Shown here: piece by piece, positions 60,887 through 64,000 of the stretch | Layout: the number at the start of each line of letters is the position of its first letter | Position numbering within the stretch: the first letter of the stretch is position 1 | Assembly: GCA_910579575.1 (NCBI GenBank) | Contig: CAJTUM010000002.1 | Span: forward strand, 62,001-126,000 | Length of the DNA: 64,000 bases | From: an uncultured Eubacteriales bacterium | GTDB taxonomy: Bacteria; Bacillota; Clostridia; Oscillospirales; Butyricicoccaceae | Reading direction: 5' to 3' | Made by a program: the position numbers and the translations under genes | The notes under the pieces: model-generated | Database searches by the model: none | Told to the model about the DNA's origin: nothing | What the model saw: the letters and a program-made list of their open reading frames with translations, nothing else

Positions 60887-62449
60887 ATGCTTCGCAAAGC
60901 CCTTGCTTTGGCGCTGGCGCTGCTATGCCAGCTGACTCTGCTGGCCCCCCAGTCCTGCGCCGCTTATACCGACGTGCCTCAAAACGCTTGGTACCATGAT
61001 ATGGTGAATCAAATGAGCCAAACCGGCTTGCTTTCCGGCTATCAGGACGGCTCGTTTCGGCCGGACAACCCCATCACCGCCGCCGAATTCACTACGGTGA
61101 CAGCCCGAGCCGCCGGACTCTCCCCCGGCGCTTCCAGCGGCCATTGGGCGGCGGGAATTATGCAAGCCGCTTTGGAAAAAGGCTGGTATGATTGGGACGA
61201 GCTGCCCCCTACCGGCGAACAATACGACCAACCCATTCCCCGGCAGCTGGCGGCGAAAATCGCCATGAAAGCGCTGGCCCCCGACGTCTGGGGCGATTAC
61301 AATACGCAATCTCAAAAAATCCAGGATTTTGCCGCTCTGGAGGGCCGGTATTATGAGCCTGTTCTGGCCGCTTACCAGGCCGGCGTCCTTCAGGGAGACG
61401 ACGACGGCAATTTCCGCCCCAAGGAGGGCTTGAGCCGAGCGGAAGCCTGCGCCGTCGTCCTGCGGGCGGCCAATCTGTCCGGCGGACCCAAGGCTCCAGC
61501 CCAACCTGAGCAGCCCGCCGCGCCTGTGCAGCCGGTTCAGCCCTGCAAAGGCGGCGTTTCCGAAAACGGCCGTTTACAGGTGATAGGAACTCAGCTTTGC
61601 AATAAAAATGGCCAGCCTGTGACTCTGCGGGGCATGAGCAGCCATGGAATGCAGTGGTACGGCCAATTTGCCTCCGCCGGCGCCTTGGCTTCCCTCAAGG
61701 AATGGGGCGCCAATCTATTCCGAGTGGCTATGTATACCGGCGAAGGCGGCTATCTCAGCGATTCTTCCCTCAAGGAGAAAGCGTTTGCCGCGGTGGACGC
61801 CGCCGTCCAGCAGGATCTGTACGTTATTTTGGATTGGCATATTTTATCCGACGGCAACCCCATGGACCATGCGGAGCAGGCGGCAGAATTTTTCACCGAG
61901 GCCGCCCAGCGGTATCGGGATACGCCCAACATTCTTTATGAAATCTGCAACGAACCCAACGGCAACGTGAGCTGGTCGGGCCAGGTGAAGCCCTACGCCC
62001 AGCAAGTGATAGCGGCCATTCGGGCCCAAGACCCCAAGGGCGTGATCCTTGTGGGCAGCCCCACCTGGAGTCAGGACGTGCATCTGGCGGCCCAGGACCC
62101 GCTGGAGGGAGAAAATATCATGTATACCCTGCATTTTTACGCCGGAACTCACGGCCAGCAGCTGCGGGATCGAATCGACCAAGCGCTGGCCTTGGGGGCG
62201 CCGATTTTCGTCTCCGAATGGGGAACCAGCCGAGCCGACGGCGGCGGCGGAGTCTATTTGGAGGAATCCAAAACCTGGCTGGATTTTCTGGATCAGCGGT
62301 CCGTCAGCTGGTGCAACTGGTCCCTTTGCGACAAAGGCGAAACCTCTGCCGCTTTGAATCCCGGCGCTAACCCTGCGGGAGGATGGTCGGAGCAAGACCT
62401 GAGCGCATCCGGTCGGTTTGTCTTTTCCCGCTTTTCCAGCTCCAATTAA
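60887..62449 (+). CDS. Secreted SLH-domain GH5 endoglucanase-like glycosidase
   Basis: 520 residues. Signal peptide (about 1-24, ending S-C-A-A-Y), three SLH-type repeats (about 25-205; Y-Q-D-G-S-F-R-P-D-N-P-I-T-A-A-E and D-D-D-G-N-F-R-P), a Pro/Gln/Ala linker, then a GH5 (subfamily 2-like) catalytic domain (about 230-510) with acid/base E356 in C-N-E-P-N-G and nucleophile E444 in V-S-E-W-G-T-S-R-A-D-G-G-G. It likely cleaves beta-1,4-glucan and is held at the cell surface by the SLH repeats. GAGGAGG precedes ATG 60887. Confidence 0.9.
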   Translation: MLRKALALALALLCQLTLLAPQSCAAYTDVPQNAWYHDMVNQMSQTGLLSGYQDGSFRPDNPITAAEFTTVTARAAGLSPGASSGHWAAGIMQAALEKGWYDWDELPPTGEQYDQPIPRQLAAKIAMKALAPDVWGDYNTQSQKIQDFAALEGRYYEPVLAAYQAGVLQGDDDGNFRPKEGLSRAEACAVVLRAANLSGGPKAPAQPEQPAAPVQPVQPCKGGVSENGRLQVIGTQLCNKNGQPVTLRGMSSHGMQWYGQFASAGALASLKEWGANLFRVAMYTGEGGYLSDSSLKEKAFAAVDAAVQQDLYVILDWHILSDGNPMDHAEQAAEFFTEAAQRYRDTPNILYEICNEPNGNVSWSGQVKPYAQQVIAAIRAQDPKGVILVGSPTWSQDVHLAAQDPLEGENIMYTLHFYAGTHGQQLRDRIDQALALGAPIFVSEWGTSRADGGGGVYLEESKTWLDFLDQRSVSWCNWSLCDKGETSAALNPGANPAGGWSEQDLSASGRFVFSRFSSSN

Positions 62450-62480
62450 CAGGGATTCCAAATCGAAAAGGAGAAACGCC

Positions 62481-63437
62481 ATGACCAATATGGATAAAAT
62501 CCGGCTTTGCCAAGAGATTGTGACCTGCATTCAAGAAGAGAGCCGACGTCCTCTATGCCGCCTCCGCCTCAGCCGAGAGCCCTTTGCCGTGGCCGACAGT
62601 CATTTGGGCGGGACGCCTTACGTCCCCCATGACGGACAAATTCCCGTGGACGGCCATGGCAGCCAGCTTTGGCTGTGCGCCCAGATCAACTTCGCCCAGG
62701 CGCCCCAAATGGAGGGGTTTCCCTCATCCGGCCTGCTGCAAATATTTCTGGAAGATTGGCACTTTGGCGATTTCGGTCTGGAGGAAGGGCCTGGAATGGC
62801 TCAGGATTATTGGCGGGTCGTCTTTTACCCTGCGATTGACGAAACTGTCACGATGGAGGAATGTCAAGCGAAAATGGTCGTTCCCTGGGAGGAAGCCAAG
62901 CGGAGCAATATGCCTCGCCAGGCCAACCGATTTGATTGGAAGGACATTGCGGAAGGCCACGATTATTTGTGGCGCTGCCCGGAAGTTCCGCTGAAAATCA
63001 GCTTCCAAGCCGTGGAGCAAGAAGGCGTCAACTGCGAAGACTTTCGTTTTGAACGGCTTTTTGTCGACGCGCTGGAAGCCCGCCTGCCCGGCGCAGACCC
63101 CGAGCCGTTCATGCCCTATGAATTGGAAGCGGAAACCGACGAGGAGCAGGAGGCGTTGCGGCAGATTCATCGACAAATCAAAGGCGGCGGCTGCAAAATC
63201 GGCGGTTACCCCAGCTATCTCCAGGACGATCCCCGGCTCTATGACTCGGGCCAAGGCTGGGTCGACTGCGATACGCTGCTGCTCCAGCTTTACGACGATA
63301 CCTATGACTATCCGCAGGAGGATATCGACGATAGGGATCTCTATCTGAACGGCGGCCCTATCAATTTTGTCATCTCCAGAGAGGATTTGAAAAAAAGAGA
63401 GTTCTCCCGGGTATTGGCCCAATGGGCCTGCACATAA
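62481..63437 (+). CDS. DUF1963 (YwqG-like) protein
   Basis: 318 residues, soluble. It contains H-L-G-G-T-P-Y-V-P near the N-terminus, L-W-L-C-A-Q-I-N-F as a central strand and C-K-I-G-G-Y-P-S-Y-L-Q-D-D-P-R near the C-terminus, typical of the DUF1963/YwqG family of unknown function, often near toxin-immunity or accessory genes. AAAGGAG precedes ATG 62481. It lies 31 bases after the GH5 gene. Confidence 0.85.
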   Translation: MTNMDKIRLCQEIVTCIQEESRRPLCRLRLSREPFAVADSHLGGTPYVPHDGQIPVDGHGSQLWLCAQINFAQAPQMEGFPSSGLLQIFLEDWHFGDFGLEEGPGMAQDYWRVVFYPAIDETVTMEECQAKMVVPWEEAKRSNMPRQANRFDWKDIAEGHDYLWRCPEVPLKISFQAVEQEGVNCEDFRFERLFVDALEARLPGADPEPFMPYELEAETDEEQEALRQIHRQIKGGGCKIGGYPSYLQDDPRLYDSGQGWVDCDTLLLQLYDDTYDYPQEDIDDRDLYLNGGPINFVISREDLKKREFSRVLAQWACT

Positions 63438-63477
63438 CGGACCTCCGTCTTCCCAAGAGAGAAAGGAGGGGAACGAG

Positions 63478-63777
63478 ACGTTCATCCTCAAATGGTTCTT
63501 TAAGCTGCTGGCACTGCCTCTTTTGCTGGCGCTCACCCTGCTTTTCTGGGCAGGCGTTTTCGTCACCGGTTTTTCCGCCTTGCTGTTTGACCTGGTAGCC
63601 GGCTTGTGCTTTTTTGTGGCGGTAACCGGTTATCTCTTCGACGTAACCCCAGGGCCGGAATCGCTGCGGACGCTGATTATCGGCTTTTGCGTCTTTCTTG
63701 TCCCCCATATCGCCCAATGGCTGCTGGCGCAAATCGCCCTGCTGAAAGAAAATCTCAGCGATTTTATCCACTCTTGA
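63478..63777 (+). CDS. CD1845-like small membrane protein with ACG in start position (possible pseudogene)
   Basis: 99 residues if read from ACG 63478: T-F-I-L-K-W-F-F-K-L-L-A-L-P-L-L-L-A-L-T-L, two long hydrophobic helices and a tail with L-V-P-H-I-A-Q-W-L-L. This layout resembles the CD1845 family of conjugative elements. AAAGGAGG is placed 8 bases before the ACG, exactly where ATG is expected, so the start codon appears mutated (or ACG is used). A TTG at 63523 would drop the first 15 residues. It hints at a mobile-element border. Confidence 0.55.
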   Translation, partial: TFILKWFFKLLALPLLLALTLLFWAGVFVTGFSALLFDLVAGLCFFVAVTGYLFDVTPGPESLRTLIIGFCVFLVPHIAQWLLAQIALLKENLSDFIHS

Positions 63778-63810
63778 AAAATCCATAAAAAAACAATCTG
63801 TCAAACAAAC

Positions 63811-63844
63811 AAAAAAGGCAAACCGCTTTGGTTTGCCTTTCTTG
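63811..63844. terminator. Bidirectional terminator near the right edge
   Basis: AAGGCAAACC pairs with GGTTTGCCTT around GCTTT, with T runs on both strands. Confidence 0.8.
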
Positions 63845-63857
63845 TTTCTAACTGCCC

Positions 63858-63953
63858 TTACTGGCCCCGGCTGATCTCTGTATAGCTCTCCGCCTGGAGC
63901 TTCTTCCCCAAATCCAAACAGACTTTGCGCCGCGTCTTTCCGCAGGTCGCCAC
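63858..63953 (-). pseudogene. C-terminal gene remnant upstream of a minus-strand terminator (tentative)
   Basis: On the minus strand a basic reading frame (ending S-Y-T-E-I-S-R-G-Q, TAA at 63860-63858) finishes 14 bases before the terminator hairpin. It is closed by TGA at 63980-63978, and other frames in the same stretch look equally plausible. It may be the frameshifted end of a gene that begins beyond the window. Function unknown. Confidence 0.25.
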
Positions 63954-64000
63954 TTGAAATGGAAGGGTCTCTCCTGTTCATCCTCCATTCGTCGTTTTTG

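Overview
This 64 kb window looks like a chromosomal contig from a GC-rich, Gram-positive, probably endospore-related Clostridia member. The Oscillospiraceae/Ruminococcaceae sphere is my best guess, but it is inferred only from gene content. Evidence: strong AGGAGG-type ribosome sites, Firmicute marker neighbourhoods (recJ-relA-dtd-MBL-hemZ; pgsA-rimO-recX-recA), a SpoVB-type flippase, a class B sortase, an SLH-anchored GH5 glycosidase, an S-box (SAM-I) riboswitch and sigma-A promoters with 17-bp spacers. I saw no rRNA, tRNA, CRISPR array or intact prophage.

Layout. 1-1.5 kb: tail of a MATE exporter, a VanZ-like protein and a free-standing 31-codon gene with its own promoter and terminators. 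1.6-7.2 kb: a TetM-like GTPase fused to a Rae1/YacP-type NYN nuclease domain, TypA/BipA and an Lrp regulator. 7.5-17.2 kb: recJ, relA, dtd, MBL hydrolase, hemZ, a zinc-ribbon protein, and purine/SAM-cycle salvage (PNP and MTA/SAH deaminase). 17.5-34.5 kb: lipid flippase, then a long minus-strand block (XRE regulator, comF, recD2, cysS, pgsA, rimO, recX, recA, prmC, YqhQ-like protein, and a lipoprotein-response regulator-histidine kinase operon). 34.7-48 kb: small P-loop protein, D,D-carboxypeptidase, mtaB, an envelope-stress-like pair, sortase B, a reduced type IV pilus-like cluster, a transglutaminase lipoprotein and a SARP-type regulator. 48-64 kb: metK with its riboswitch, ftsH, MarR/MATE, bioY-birA, a GntR-ABC operon, nucleoside phosphorylase, S1-domain protein, GH5, and a CD1845-like small membrane protein suggesting a mobile-element border.

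The most unusual signal is a repeated structured element (seven loci, eight units: near 4.4, 25.1, 29.9, 34.5, 36.7, 40.5 and 59.6 kb). At every locus it lies just upstream of a start codon, always in the same orientation relative to that gene. Loops and flanks are conserved while stem sequences change in a pairing-preserving way. Three copies are immediately preceded by a TATAAT box, as expected if the element is the start of the mRNA leader. Four of the seven downstream genes act in translation (TetM-Rae1 fusion, cysS, prmC, S1-domain protein). I propose a candidate cis-acting leader RNA family or a domesticated MITE; this is inference from pattern only. A second structured element (35157-35334) has 20-bp terminal arms whose mismatches are all G-U wobbles, and a 160-bp tandem repeat sits at 23342-23645.

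Several regulatory circuits can be read directly: a BirA box over the birA-bioY promoter, tandem MarR operators over the marR-MATE promoter, a palindrome over the promoter of the GntR-ABC operon, a LexA/DinR-like box over the recA -35 hexamer, and the SAM-I riboswitch ahead of metK.
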